DNA of 64,000 bases from Bacteroidales bacterium M6 (GTDB lineage Bacteria; Bacteroidota; Bacteroidia; Bacteroidales; Muribaculaceae): NCBI GenBank assembly GCA_001689485.1, contig LUJQ01000061.1, forward strand, positions 1 through 64,000. The letters run 5' to 3'. Positions 29,151 through 37,926 of this stretch are shown one piece after another. The position numbers were made by a program, and so were the translations under genes. Position 1 is the stretch's first letter. Every line of letters starts with the position of its first letter. Below the pieces are notes generated by a model. It worked only from the letters and a program-made list of their open reading frames with translations, was not told the origin of the DNA and searched no databases.

Positions 29151-29163
29151 CCGGCGCACCTCC
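29135..29163 (+). other. Hairpin with the yidC stop codon in its loop
   Basis: GCGCCGG (29141-29147), TAA stop (29148-29150), CCGGCGC (29151-29157), extended by GGAGG/CCTCC outside one mismatch. It has no U tract, so it is not a standard terminator. Confidence 0.65.
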
Positions 29164-29218
29164 TCCCCTCCGGGGGATACATCCCTGTGCAACATAACCG
29201 AAACACCATTCACACCCT

Positions 29219-29914
29219 ATGAAACGACTGCTCAACCTCTGCATAGCCATCATTGCAACAACAATCGGCGCCACAGCCCAGACAAACAATGTTGTCGGTG
29301 CGGCACAATTCAACCGCTATGCAGCAGAGAACAAGGCCGTTCCGCCCAGACAGAAGGATGAAAAACGCGTAGTGTTCATAGGCAACTCCATCACCGAATT
29401 CTGGAACCACACCCACCCTGAATTCTTCACCCGGAACGGCTACATAAACCGAGGCATCGCGGGGCAGACCTCCTACACTCTGCTGCTACGTTTCCGTGCC
29501 GACGCCATCGACCTCGACCCCACGACAATCGTGCTCGGAATCGGGTGCAACGACATCGCCGTCAACGACGGCGCCCCCTACGACGAAGACCGCACCTATG
29601 CCAACATCGTAACCATGGCCGAACTTGCCAAGGCACACGGCATCAAAATAGTGCTGACCACCATCCTCCCGGCCGCGTCATTCCCCTGGCGCCCCGAAAT
29701 TACCGATGCACCCGATAAAATCGAGAACCTCAACAAGCGCATCCGTGCATATGCAACCGCCCACTCAATCCCGTTTGCCGACTATTACACCCCGATGGTA
29801 CACCCCGGCGACCGCGCCCTCCCCGTCACCTTTTCCGACGACGGCGTACACCCCAACGCCTCCGGCTACACCATAATGGAACCCGTCATCCACTCCATCC
29901 TGACAAAACTATGA
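29219..29914 (+). CDS. Secreted SGNH/GDSL hydrolase
   Basis: A 231-residue exported esterase or lipase of the SGNH fold. The signal peptide ends near GATAQT. Block I is VVFIGNSITEFW (nucleophile serine), block II NRGIAGQTS, block III LGIGCNDIA, and block V SDDGVHPNASGY (catalytic Asp and His). Typical activities are removal of acetyl or acyl groups from glycans. It precedes the capsule locus by about 115 bp, so deacetylation of a surface sugar is possible but unproven. Confidence 0.87.
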   Translation: MKRLLNLCIAIIATTIGATAQTNNVVGAAQFNRYAAENKAVPPRQKDEKRVVFIGNSITEFWNHTHPEFFTRNGYINRGIAGQTSYTLLLRFRADAIDLDPTTIVLGIGCNDIAVNDGAPYDEDRTYANIVTMAELAKAHGIKIVLTTILPAASFPWRPEITDAPDKIENLNKRIRAYATAHSIPFADYYTPMVHPGDRALPVTFSDDGVHPNASGYTIMEPVIHSILTKL

Positions 29915-30029
29915 ACGGCCTGGACAAGCGCCATCATTCCGTTTGCAACCTCCTTAGGAGCAGAAACATCTGATTTCAGCCCACCTCCTACATCCCGTTA
30001 TTCCGCTATTCGAAAAAGGTCATTCCCCT

Positions 30030-31028
30030 ATGCAAAAGCCAGCCACCGATACTCCCGCCATATCCGTTCTAATCCCGGTCTACAACGTCGAGCGGTTCCT
30101 GCCGCGCTGCCTCGACTCCGTGCTGGCACAGACCTTCACCGACTTCGAGGTAATCTGTGTCAACGACGCCTCCCCCGACACCTCCGCCGTAATCCTCGCC
30201 GCCTACGCCGCATCCGACCCCCGCATCCGCATCATCACCCACCCCTCCAACCTCGGGCCGATGAAAGCCCGGGAAACCGCATATAGCAATGCCACCGGCT
30301 CCTATCTCTTTTTTCTCGATGCTGACGACGACCTGCCAAAGAATTCATTGGCCGTCCTGTATGATGCAGCAATAAAGGACAATTCCGAGATTACAGTAGG
30401 AAACATGTGCCTGACCAACGATATAGGCAAAAAGACCATACAGGAACGGGCCAAACGGGCAGGCTCGACCTACCTCACCTATCTTGACTCCCTCTTACAT
30501 TGGAATACCCCGTCGCTATGCGGTTCGTTATTTCACCGTAGATTATTCAGCCAGATAAATCCCCAGGCACTCTCACAGCAATTATTCTCCGAGGACAGAT
30601 TGTTGCTCGTTGAAATACTGACACGTTGCAAGCCTTCGATAAAACCCGTTTGCAAAACGACCTATATATATCGTCAAAACCCGGAATCCAGCACACACCG
30701 TAAATTGACCGAAGCAGATGTGGCATCTCAGTTCAAGGTCCTAGGCATATGCCATGACCTCATAAGCAAGAATGCCCCGTCATTATCATCGGCAAACGAC
30801 CGTTTTATCGCATTAAGCATATGCGAGTTTGCTGAAAAAGGATTTCGGAAAGAATTTCTTGAGAATATCGATGCACGCACTCGCAAGTTCATAAATTTCA
30901 CCGAAATGAAACAACTTGTAGGCATAGGGCGTACCCTGCATACACATCTTTGCCTCAATATCCGGCACTATAGCATCCTTGCCCATAAGCTTCATCTTTT
31001 ACTTTGGAAATCAAAAGGAATTATCTGA
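30030..31028 (+). CDS. Glycosyltransferase family 2
   Basis: A 332-residue GT-A glycosyltransferase. The N-terminal nucleotide-sugar fold is PAISVLIPVYNVERFLPRCL, then VICVNDASPDTS and the metal motif LFFLDADDD. The C-terminal half is less conserved. No membrane helix is obvious. The 5' third is GC-rich and the rest noticeably AT-richer, like the following genes, suggesting a mosaic origin. The next glycosyltransferase starts 2 bp after its stop. It is likely to add a sugar to the capsule or exopolysaccharide repeat unit. Confidence 0.87.
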   Translation: MQKPATDTPAISVLIPVYNVERFLPRCLDSVLAQTFTDFEVICVNDASPDTSAVILAAYAASDPRIRIITHPSNLGPMKARETAYSNATGSYLFFLDADDDLPKNSLAVLYDAAIKDNSEITVGNMCLTNDIGKKTIQERAKRAGSTYLTYLDSLLHWNTPSLCGSLFHRRLFSQINPQALSQQLFSEDRLLLVEILTRCKPSIKPVCKTTYIYRQNPESSTHRKLTEADVASQFKVLGICHDLISKNAPSLSSANDRFIALSICEFAEKGFRKEFLENIDARTRKFINFTEMKQLVGIGRTLHTHLCLNIRHYSILAHKLHLLLWKSKGII

Positions 31029-31029
31029 C

Positions 31030-32076
31030 ATGATACCTGAAAATATAAGCTCCCATATCATTGTGGCAGGCATTGACTACCACGGAAAAGGTGGTGTTTC
31101 CACAGTTATATCATGTCAGAAAGATATGATGGAAACTTTCAATTTCCTGAAACTTCAACAACCCGGATGGCGCAAATACGTGCTGCCCTTTGTAGCCGTG
31201 CTGAAAGCATTCCGATATCTGCCGACACGCTATAAGATTGTACATATCCATTCCGCCTCATACTCCGACTTCTACCGCAGCGGCATCTTCGTATTACTCT
31301 TCAAATTATTCAGAAAAAAAGTCATACTGCACATTCATGGAGCGGAATTTGAGAAATTCCATGCGCACAATCCTCGCTCAGTCAACTATATCTGCCACAA
31401 GGCCGATATGTTGGTAACTGTATCGAATTATTTCGTAAACTTCCTGAAACGAGTGAATCTGAACGACAATGTGGCACTTCTGCATAACAGTATTCCCTCT
31501 ATAATAGCTAAAACGAATAACAACTGCACCCATCCCGATACCATAATATTATCCTATTTCGGTGTTATAACCGGCCGCAAAGGCATATTCGAGGTACTTG
31601 AAGCAATCGCAATATGTAAAAACAGGCTGCATACAAATATCGAATTCCATATCGGGGGCAATGGAGAAATTGACCGCATGCATGATACCATCAGCCGCTT
31701 AGGACTACAGGATACGGTTATCTACGATGGTTGGTTAGGTGAGAATGAGAAAAAACAGCTCCTTGAGAAATCCGACATATTCATCCATCCGTCCTATTTT
31801 GAATCATTCGGAATCTCGATTCTGGAAGCAATCGGCCACGGGATACCGGTCATAACAACCGCCGTAGGGGGCATCACAGACCTAGTAACCGATAGATTTA
31901 ACGGCATTGTGGTAGAACCGGGGAATGTAGAACAGATTGCAGAAGCCATAATCTACCTTGCAAATCATCCCGAAGAAAGACTTCGCCTCGGGGCGAATGC
32001 AAGCAAACATGCCGCAAACTTCTGTCATGAAAAAATTGTAGAAAAATTACAAGATATATACAACACGCTCCTGTAA
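31030..32076 (+). CDS. Glycosyltransferase family 4
   Basis: A 348-residue GT-B enzyme. The N-terminal domain opens IIVAGIDYHGKGGVSTVI. The C-terminal donor-binding domain shows SYFGVITGRKGIFEVLEAI and the EX7E-type segment SYFESFGISILEAIGHGIPV. I start it at MIPENI, right after the GT2 stop. The longer frame overlaps that gene. It probably works with the GT2 enzyme on one oligosaccharide. Its AT-rich codon use differs from the housekeeping flanks. Confidence 0.88.
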   Translation: MIPENISSHIIVAGIDYHGKGGVSTVISCQKDMMETFNFLKLQQPGWRKYVLPFVAVLKAFRYLPTRYKIVHIHSASYSDFYRSGIFVLLFKLFRKKVILHIHGAEFEKFHAHNPRSVNYICHKADMLVTVSNYFVNFLKRVNLNDNVALLHNSIPSIIAKTNNNCTHPDTIILSYFGVITGRKGIFEVLEAIAICKNRLHTNIEFHIGGNGEIDRMHDTISRLGLQDTVIYDGWLGENEKKQLLEKSDIFIHPSYFESFGISILEAIGHGIPVITTAVGGITDLVTDRFNGIVVEPGNVEQIAEAIIYLANHPEERLRLGANASKHAANFCHEKIVEKLQDIYNTLL

Positions 32077-32157
32077 CAGGATATGGCACAAAATGCTTGA
32101 ATCCGCAAACTCGACCATGCCATTACGGCATAGAGGCAACATCACGGCTGCCCTGCG

Positions 32158-32811
32158 CTATGGCAATAAATCGTTATCAAGACGATAGATAACCTCATCA
32201 ACCTCTTTACGGGTTCTCCCTTCCACATCAAGCGAGGGGTTGAACTCCACAAGGTCAAATGACACAACCTTATTACGCCTGAATGCCTCCGATAAAACAT
32301 TCATTGCTTCATCAAGCATAAGTCCATCAGGTTCTGGCACATCTGTGCCAGGCGCAACCGCAGGGTCTAGCACATCGACGTCGAAACTTATATGAAGGTT
32401 CTCAGACCCATTCAAATAGTCAGGATATTCCCTTGACATTTTCAGGTTATCGCCATGCGCATCAATATAAAGGCATTGTGGATTATCAACAGCATTCAGG
32501 ACACCTGACAACGACCCCCAACTCAAAACATGGTCACCACCGGCGATAAACGGGAAATGACCATGATTTAAAGAATGTGCCACTACATCACGTAACCGAC
32601 AGCAAGCATGGCAAATCCCGGTTATATACGGCAATAAATCATCTCCGGCAACAGCATAGGCCCACGACTCACAAGGAATGTCGCCCAAATCGTTCCATTT
32701 ATGCAACCGGGAGGATCCAAACACTATGTCTCGGATTTCCTCCGTGCCACGCTCAACTCCCGAACGTCAGCATCCCAGGTTCATCGGCATCCCTATAAAA
32801 TCAATTTCCAT
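32158..32811 (-). pseudogene. Arginase/agmatinase-family pseudogene
   Basis: The reading frame starts MEIDFIGMPMNLGC and then meets an in-frame TGA at codon 15. After the stop the same frame continues RSGVERGTEEIRDIVF and then family motifs: AGGDHVLSWGSLSG, YIDAHGD and SFDVDVLDPAVAPGT. Only about 20 residues separate the second and third motifs, where arginases usually have around 100, so a central block is missing. Two independent lesions indicate a dead gene. It sits between the glycosyltransferases and the ATP-grasp gene, with the lower GC of the capsule region. Its metal-binding motifs are intact, so the decay may be recent. Confidence 0.78.
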
Positions 32812-32829
32812 ACCTCGACAATCCGCTAA

Positions 32830-33813
32830 CTATAGATACTCCCGGGGAATATCATTTATCTGCCGCTGCCCTGAAAGGTCTATGCTTTCCCCCATATGAA
32901 GCACATTCTCCCCATAAGTCCCTATGAAGAAATCGAAACCGGGCGTAAAAGTCAATTCACCAAAAACTATACCTCGTGATGTGTCATATAGGTCGACACG
33001 CACAAACGGGAACGGTTTTGCCAGTTTGTTTGCCAAATTCACCATCTCCTTGAGCCGTTTTGGCTTACGAACAGTTTTCCCACATTGCTGCTTTTCCCAG
33101 GGAAGAAGTTCCATATCCAGATTATAGTACTGGTCAAGCCATGTGTGATTTTTAATATCCCGCTCCCCGATAGCATTGATTACGACAGGGCTTCCATTTA
33201 TACACATAAATTTATAATCATCCAACGGGGCGGCAAAGTCGCCTTCTGCATTTGAAAGGAACTCTTCTATAATCAGCCTTGGTTTTATCCCGGTGTAATG
33301 CGGCTGCCCCAGACGTTCGCCATATGGGTCATGCATGCTCTTCGACATGGCATTATAAACTTCAGCAAGGTCACAATCCTTTTTTGAAGAAATAACGCGT
33401 ACTCCTTCCGAGCCTCCGCTATGACTTGTTTTCACTACACACTGCCGGGGCAAAAGAGCCACAAAATCATCAAACGCCGGAAGTTCGTCAAGTACATGAT
33501 ACACCTTAGGCAAATATTCTTCCAACCCAAGCCCTGCGATATAATCGCGCACCGCGACTTTATCGGTCAGCCTTCTCCATTGGCTGACGTCGGTGGCATA
33601 TTCCATCCAAAGGAACTTTTCACATAAAGTTTTCGGAGGCCAAAGATTTAACTCTCTCCCGAAATAAAGCTTATGAAGCCTGTTGAAACGACGCAAAGGA
33701 TGCTTCCTTATCTGTTTCTCCAAACGTTTTTTTACAAAATTTTTAATCGGAGAGGCTATTTTCAAAAGCAATTTGTTATTCTGAATCCAGTAAAAGAGCT
33801 GATATTGTAGCAT
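32830..33813 (-). CDS. TupA-like ATP-grasp protein
   Basis: A 327-residue protein matching the TupA-like ATP-grasp family found in capsule and teichuronopeptide loci. Visible features are RFNRLHKLYFGRELNLWPPKT, LTDKVAVRDYI, CVVKTSHSGGSEGV (nucleotide loop) and FPFVRVDLYD...GELTFTPGFDF, the metal-binding end. The family is thought to form amide bonds between amino acids and uronic acid sugars. The product here is unknown. It is the only intact gene of the central locus on the minus strand and has its own promoter (33900-33869). Confidence 0.82.
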   Translation of the reverse strand: MLQYQLFYWIQNNKLLLKIASPIKNFVKKRLEKQIRKHPLRRFNRLHKLYFGRELNLWPPKTLCEKFLWMEYATDVSQWRRLTDKVAVRDYIAGLGLEEYLPKVYHVLDELPAFDDFVALLPRQCVVKTSHSGGSEGVRVISSKKDCDLAEVYNAMSKSMHDPYGERLGQPHYTGIKPRLIIEEFLSNAEGDFAAPLDDYKFMCINGSPVVINAIGERDIKNHTWLDQYYNLDMELLPWEKQQCGKTVRKPKRLKEMVNLANKLAKPFPFVRVDLYDTSRGIVFGELTFTPGFDFFIGTYGENVLHMGESIDLSGQRQINDIPREYL

Positions 33814-33868
33814 TAGGGATATTTAGACTATGTGCCTGTTGTGCACAGACACCACTTCCATTATTTCA

Positions 33869-33900
33869 CAAAGTTACACATTTTTCATATGACGGGCAAA
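33869..33900 (-). promoter_or_regulatory. Promoter of the ATP-grasp gene
   Basis: On the minus strand: TTTG (33900-33897), 20 bp, TAACTTTG (33876-33869), 56 bp before the start codon. A full consensus match. Confidence 0.8.
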
Positions 33901-34013
33901 CAGGACAATGCCTATACCTGACAGATAAGCAAATATTCCGCCGACATCATTGTGATGATGCATCATGCATGATTTCCATTCCATAAAAATTTTCAGACAC
34001 GGCATAAAAGCAC

Positions 34014-34021
34014 TATCTTTG
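34014..34021 (+). promoter_or_regulatory. -7 box of the pyruvyl transferase-flippase operon
   Basis: TATCTTTG, 61 bp before the pyruvyl transferase start, divergent from the ATP-grasp promoter about 114 bp away. No clear -33 box. Confidence 0.55.
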
Positions 34022-34081
34022 CATACGGAAGTAACCAGCACACCCACTTGTAATGAATTGGTGCAGACCGGCATTATTGCA

Positions 34082-35173
34082 ATGAAAGCAGGCATCGTAA
34101 CACAACCCTTAAAAAATAATTTCGGTGGAATTATCCAAAATTTCGCCCTGCAGGAGACTCTGCGGGCTTTGGGGCATGAACCGGTAACTATATGTGTTGC
34201 CCAAGTTTATGAACCACTCTCGCTTCGAGAACGTATCGCACCCTTTGTGCGCTGGTTAAAATTGATGCCCTACCTTCCGGGGGGCAACATGTGTAACTTT
34301 TTCAGAACTGCACATACAGGCCAACGCCGCAATCTATCGGAATTCACCGATACATATATCTCCACCATCTCCATACCAAGATATGCCGTGCCGCCAGGAA
34401 TCAACGCCTTGATTTGCGGTAGCGACCAAATATGGAGACCGAAGTATAATGCCTGCATCGAGGATATGTATTTCAGGTTCGCCGAAACCGCCGACATTGT
34501 GAGAATATCATATGCTGCATCATTCGGCACCGACCGCTGGGAATATTCCGAATCGCAGACTTTGGAGTGTGCCCGTTTAATCGAACTGTTCGATTACGTC
34601 TCCGTCAGGGAAAAATCAGGAGCCGAACTATGTCGCAGACACCTTGGGCATCATGCCGAATGGGTGGCAGACCCTGCATTGCTGCTTGACGCAGAACAAT
34701 ATGGCAGGCTCTGCACCAGCATCCCGGTTTCAACCACCCCCTATATCGGCAGCTACCTTCTCGACCCCGACAAATCCAGGCTGAAGATACTATCCGGTTT
34801 AAGAAAACATCTACATATCCCGGTACACGATTGCAACCCTGCATCCGCATCCATGGAAGAATGGCTGGCCATGTTCCGCGATGCAGATTTCGTGGTCACC
34901 GACTCCTTCCACGGAACCATATTCTCTATAATATTTCGTAAGCCATTTATTACAATCGCCAATCCGGTCAGAGGCAATGCCCGGTTGAAATCATTGTTAG
35001 AACCATTAGGACTATATGACCGTATGACTGATTCAACAAATGAGGCCCAAAGAATTGCCGCCGCCCCAATCAATTGGAACACAGTTGAGACGCGTCTTAA
35101 TGCATTCCGTTCGAAATCAATCAACTTCTTAAAAGAATCCCTGTCAAAACACGATAAGACCAGTCAACCGTGA
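34082..35173 (+). CDS. Polysaccharide pyruvyl transferase family protein
   Basis: A 363-residue protein of the polysaccharide pyruvyl transferase family, which adds pyruvate ketals to sugars from phosphoenolpyruvate. It begins MKAGIVTQPLKNNFGGIIQNFALQ, and the C-terminal domain has the conserved VVTDSFHGTIFSIIF. I reject the longer upstream frame because it would start before the promoter. GTGA overlap with the flippase start shows coupling. Paired with the F420-hydrogenase-beta-like gene downstream, it is a common Bacteroidales capsule module. Confidence 0.88.
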   Translation: MKAGIVTQPLKNNFGGIIQNFALQETLRALGHEPVTICVAQVYEPLSLRERIAPFVRWLKLMPYLPGGNMCNFFRTAHTGQRRNLSEFTDTYISTISIPRYAVPPGINALICGSDQIWRPKYNACIEDMYFRFAETADIVRISYAASFGTDRWEYSESQTLECARLIELFDYVSVREKSGAELCRRHLGHHAEWVADPALLLDAEQYGRLCTSIPVSTTPYIGSYLLDPDKSRLKILSGLRKHLHIPVHDCNPASASMEEWLAMFRDADFVVTDSFHGTIFSIIFRKPFITIANPVRGNARLKSLLEPLGLYDRMTDSTNEAQRIAAAPINWNTVETRLNAFRSKSINFLKESLSKHDKTSQP

Positions 35174-36690
35174 ACCAAATCAAAATCGGGGCAGCACTAA
35201 ACTATGTCATTATCGGGCTAAACACACTCGTAGGACTGCTATATACCCCCTACATGCTGCGAATGCTGGGACAGAACGACTACGGCCTATATTCGCTCGT
35301 GGCATCAGTCATAGCATATCTGACCATTCTCGACTTCGGATTCGGAAACGCCATAATCCGCTACACCGCGAAGTTCCGTGCCGAACGCAAGCAACGCGAG
35401 CAATGGGAAATGTTCGGCATGTTCCTAATAGTCTACTCTGTCATAGGGCTGATAGCATTCGCCGGAGGCTTGGCATTATACTACAATGTCGATACCCTTT
35501 TCGACCGCACCATGACCGCAGCCGACACATCACAGGCTCGCATAATGATGCTGCTCCTTACCCTTAACCTGCTGGTTACATTCCCACTCAGCATATTCGG
35601 TTCCATCATAACTGCATATGAAAACTTTATCTTCCAGCGGGGAGTGAACATAATCCGCATCATATTGTCAACCGCCGTTATGATAGCCATGCTGGCCATC
35701 GGGTTCAAAGCTATAGCGCTGGTGGTGGTGCAAACCGTATTCAACATCCTGGTATTGGTCATAAACTATCTCTATTGCCGACGGAAACTACGTATCAAAG
35801 TGTGGTTCGGGCGTTTCAACTGGCCGTTTCTCCGCGAAATATCGCTCTATTCATTTTGGATTTTTCTCAATGCAATAATGGACAGGATTTATTGGGGTAC
35901 CGGCCAGTTTGTGCTCGGCACAACTGCAGGCACGGCAGCAGTTGCGGTTTTTTCCGTAGCAATCCTTCTGCAGCAGATGTATATGACATTCTCCACATCC
36001 ATCTGCAGCGTCCTTCTTCCGAAAGTCACTGCAATGGTTGCAAATGAAAAATCCGATAAAGAACTCTCCGACCTCTTCATCCGCATGGGACGCTTCCAGT
36101 GTATTGTCATGGCATTCGTGCTTTCAGGCTTCATGGTGTTCGGAAACGGGTTCATAAATGTGTGGGCCGGTGCAGAATACCATCAATCATATCTGATTAC
36201 CTGCATTTTTTTCATCACATTGTTTGTCCCACTGATTCAAAACACAGGCATAACCATCCTCCAGGCTCGGAACCAAATGAAATTCCGCTCACTACTCTAC
36301 CTTGCCATATCCACGATAAGCCTGGCAATGCAGATTATATTCTCACGCCATTGGGGTGCAATCGGATGTGCCGTAGCCATCGGAGGAGCCCTTATTGCCG
36401 GGCAATGGATTATAATGAACATCTATTACGCCAAATCACAACGCCTTAATATAGCACGTTTTTGGCATGATATAGGAAAGATGATGGTAATCCCGGTAAT
36501 CTTTACAACATCAGGCCTCCTTACATGTCATTTTGTCGACTATACAAAGATTTGCCACCTCATTTTGGGAATGCTTCTGTTTTCAATTATGTATATCCCT
36601 GCATTTTGGAAATTCAGCATGAATCAGGACGAACGCCGCACACTGGCAGCCCCTGTAAACGCACTGATCACACGCCTCAAGAAGCATTAG
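35170..36690 (+). CDS. Oligosaccharide flippase (Wzx-like)
   Basis: A 506-residue membrane protein of the MATE/MOP superfamily with about 12-14 helices and the typical opening GAALNYVIIGLNTLVGLLYTP...GQNDYGLYSL. It should flip undecaprenyl-linked repeat units to the periplasm. The GTG start overlaps the preceding TGA (GTGA). The next gene begins 24 bp after its stop. Confidence 0.9.
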   Translation: MNQIKIGAALNYVIIGLNTLVGLLYTPYMLRMLGQNDYGLYSLVASVIAYLTILDFGFGNAIIRYTAKFRAERKQREQWEMFGMFLIVYSVIGLIAFAGGLALYYNVDTLFDRTMTAADTSQARIMMLLLTLNLLVTFPLSIFGSIITAYENFIFQRGVNIIRIILSTAVMIAMLAIGFKAIALVVVQTVFNILVLVINYLYCRRKLRIKVWFGRFNWPFLREISLYSFWIFLNAIMDRIYWGTGQFVLGTTAGTAAVAVFSVAILLQQMYMTFSTSICSVLLPKVTAMVANEKSDKELSDLFIRMGRFQCIVMAFVLSGFMVFGNGFINVWAGAEYHQSYLITCIFFITLFVPLIQNTGITILQARNQMKFRSLLYLAISTISLAMQIIFSRHWGAIGCAVAIGGALIAGQWIIMNIYYAKSQRLNIARFWHDIGKMMVIPVIFTTSGLLTCHFVDYTKICHLILGMLLFSIMYIPAFWKFSMNQDERRTLAAPVNALITRLKKH

Positions 36691-36714
36691 CTATCCTCAT
36701 CTAACATAGGCCAT

Positions 36715-37902
36715 ATGATTGACATAACCAACAAACAAGACTGTGTGGGTTGCAACGCCTGCACCCAACGATGCCCCACCAGCTGCATCTCTATGCAAGA
36801 AGATGATGAGGGTTTTCTCTATCCATGCGTCGACCAATCCATGTGCATCCATTGCGGACTATGCGAAAAAGTATGCCCGGTCATACATCAGGCATTGCCA
36901 GGCGAACCAATAAATACTTTTGCAGCAAAAAACATGAATGATTCCATAAGAAGGAAATCATCTTCCGGGGGCGTGTTTCATGCCCTGGCCTGCAATGTGA
37001 TAAATGAAGGGGGAGTCGTGTTCGGTGCACGATTCGACAGTAAATGGGGCGTTGAACACAGTTACACCGAAACCATTTCCGGGCTTGCATTTTTCCAAGG
37101 TTCAAAATATGTGCAGAGCAACATTGGAACAGCATATACCGATGCCGAGCGATTTCTCAAAGCCGGACGCAAAGTGCTGTTCTCGGGTACGCCATGCCAA
37201 CTTGCAGGGCTCAGACTGTTCCTGCGCAAAGACTATGGGAACCTTTTATTATCGGTAGATGTGGCATGCCACGGTGTGCCAAGCCCGGCTGTGTGGCAAG
37301 CATACCTGGCAGGACTGCTTGACAAAATCGGGAAACACGGCTCACTCGCCATGGAATCAATTACCAAAATAGATTTCAGGGATATTCGGCACGGGTGGAA
37401 CGACTACGGGTTCTCAATTTCCGGGAAAAGCAAACCGGGACAGGCCGACAATGTGCTGTTCTATGAACGCAGGGTCAACAACCTGTTCATGCGTGGATTC
37501 CTTGCCGACCTCTATCTCCGCCCGTCATGCCATGAGTGCCCTGCCAAATGCGGCAAATCAAAAAGCGACATCACTCTCGCCGATTACTGGGGCATTGACC
37601 GGATACATCCGTCGTTCTATGACAAATTAGGTGTATCACTCGTGCTTGCCAATTCAGCTAATGGCCTGGAGGCATTGAGTCAATGTTCACTTACAATGGA
37701 AAAATCCAGTTATAACCAGGCAGTCACGGCAAATCCAGCCTTGGTGCGCAATGCCAGGCGTCCGGAACAAGCAGATATTTTCATGCGCTCATTCCAGGAA
37801 AAAGGGATACAATGCCTGCCGGCAATTTTATCACGGATGAAACCAAGCCTGCTTACACGGATAATCCGAAAAGCCAGGAGGATGTTTGCCCGCAACCGAT
37901 AA
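36715..37902 (+). CDS. F420-hydrogenase beta-subunit-like iron-sulfur protein
   Basis: A 395-residue protein. Two 4Fe-4S motifs open it: CVGCNACTQRCP and CIHCGLCEKVCP. The coenzyme F420 hydrogenase/dehydrogenase beta-subunit N- and C-terminal domains follow (KSSSGGVFHALA, FSGTPCQLAGL, CHGVPSPAVWQAYL). Bacteria of this type do not make F420, and members of this family in capsule loci probably carry out a redox step on a sugar, possibly with the adjacent pyruvyl transferase. That role is inference. Two CxxC-type pairs near residue 265 (CHECPAKCG) may hold another metal. Confidence 0.85.
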   Translation: MIDITNKQDCVGCNACTQRCPTSCISMQEDDEGFLYPCVDQSMCIHCGLCEKVCPVIHQALPGEPINTFAAKNMNDSIRRKSSSGGVFHALACNVINEGGVVFGARFDSKWGVEHSYTETISGLAFFQGSKYVQSNIGTAYTDAERFLKAGRKVLFSGTPCQLAGLRLFLRKDYGNLLLSVDVACHGVPSPAVWQAYLAGLLDKIGKHGSLAMESITKIDFRDIRHGWNDYGFSISGKSKPGQADNVLFYERRVNNLFMRGFLADLYLRPSCHECPAKCGKSKSDITLADYWGIDRIHPSFYDKLGVSLVLANSANGLEALSQCSLTMEKSSYNQAVTANPALVRNARRPEQADIFMRSFQEKGIQCLPAILSRMKPSLLTRIIRKARRMFARNR

Positions 37903-37926
37903 CGTACCACCGGGGAGACAAACACG

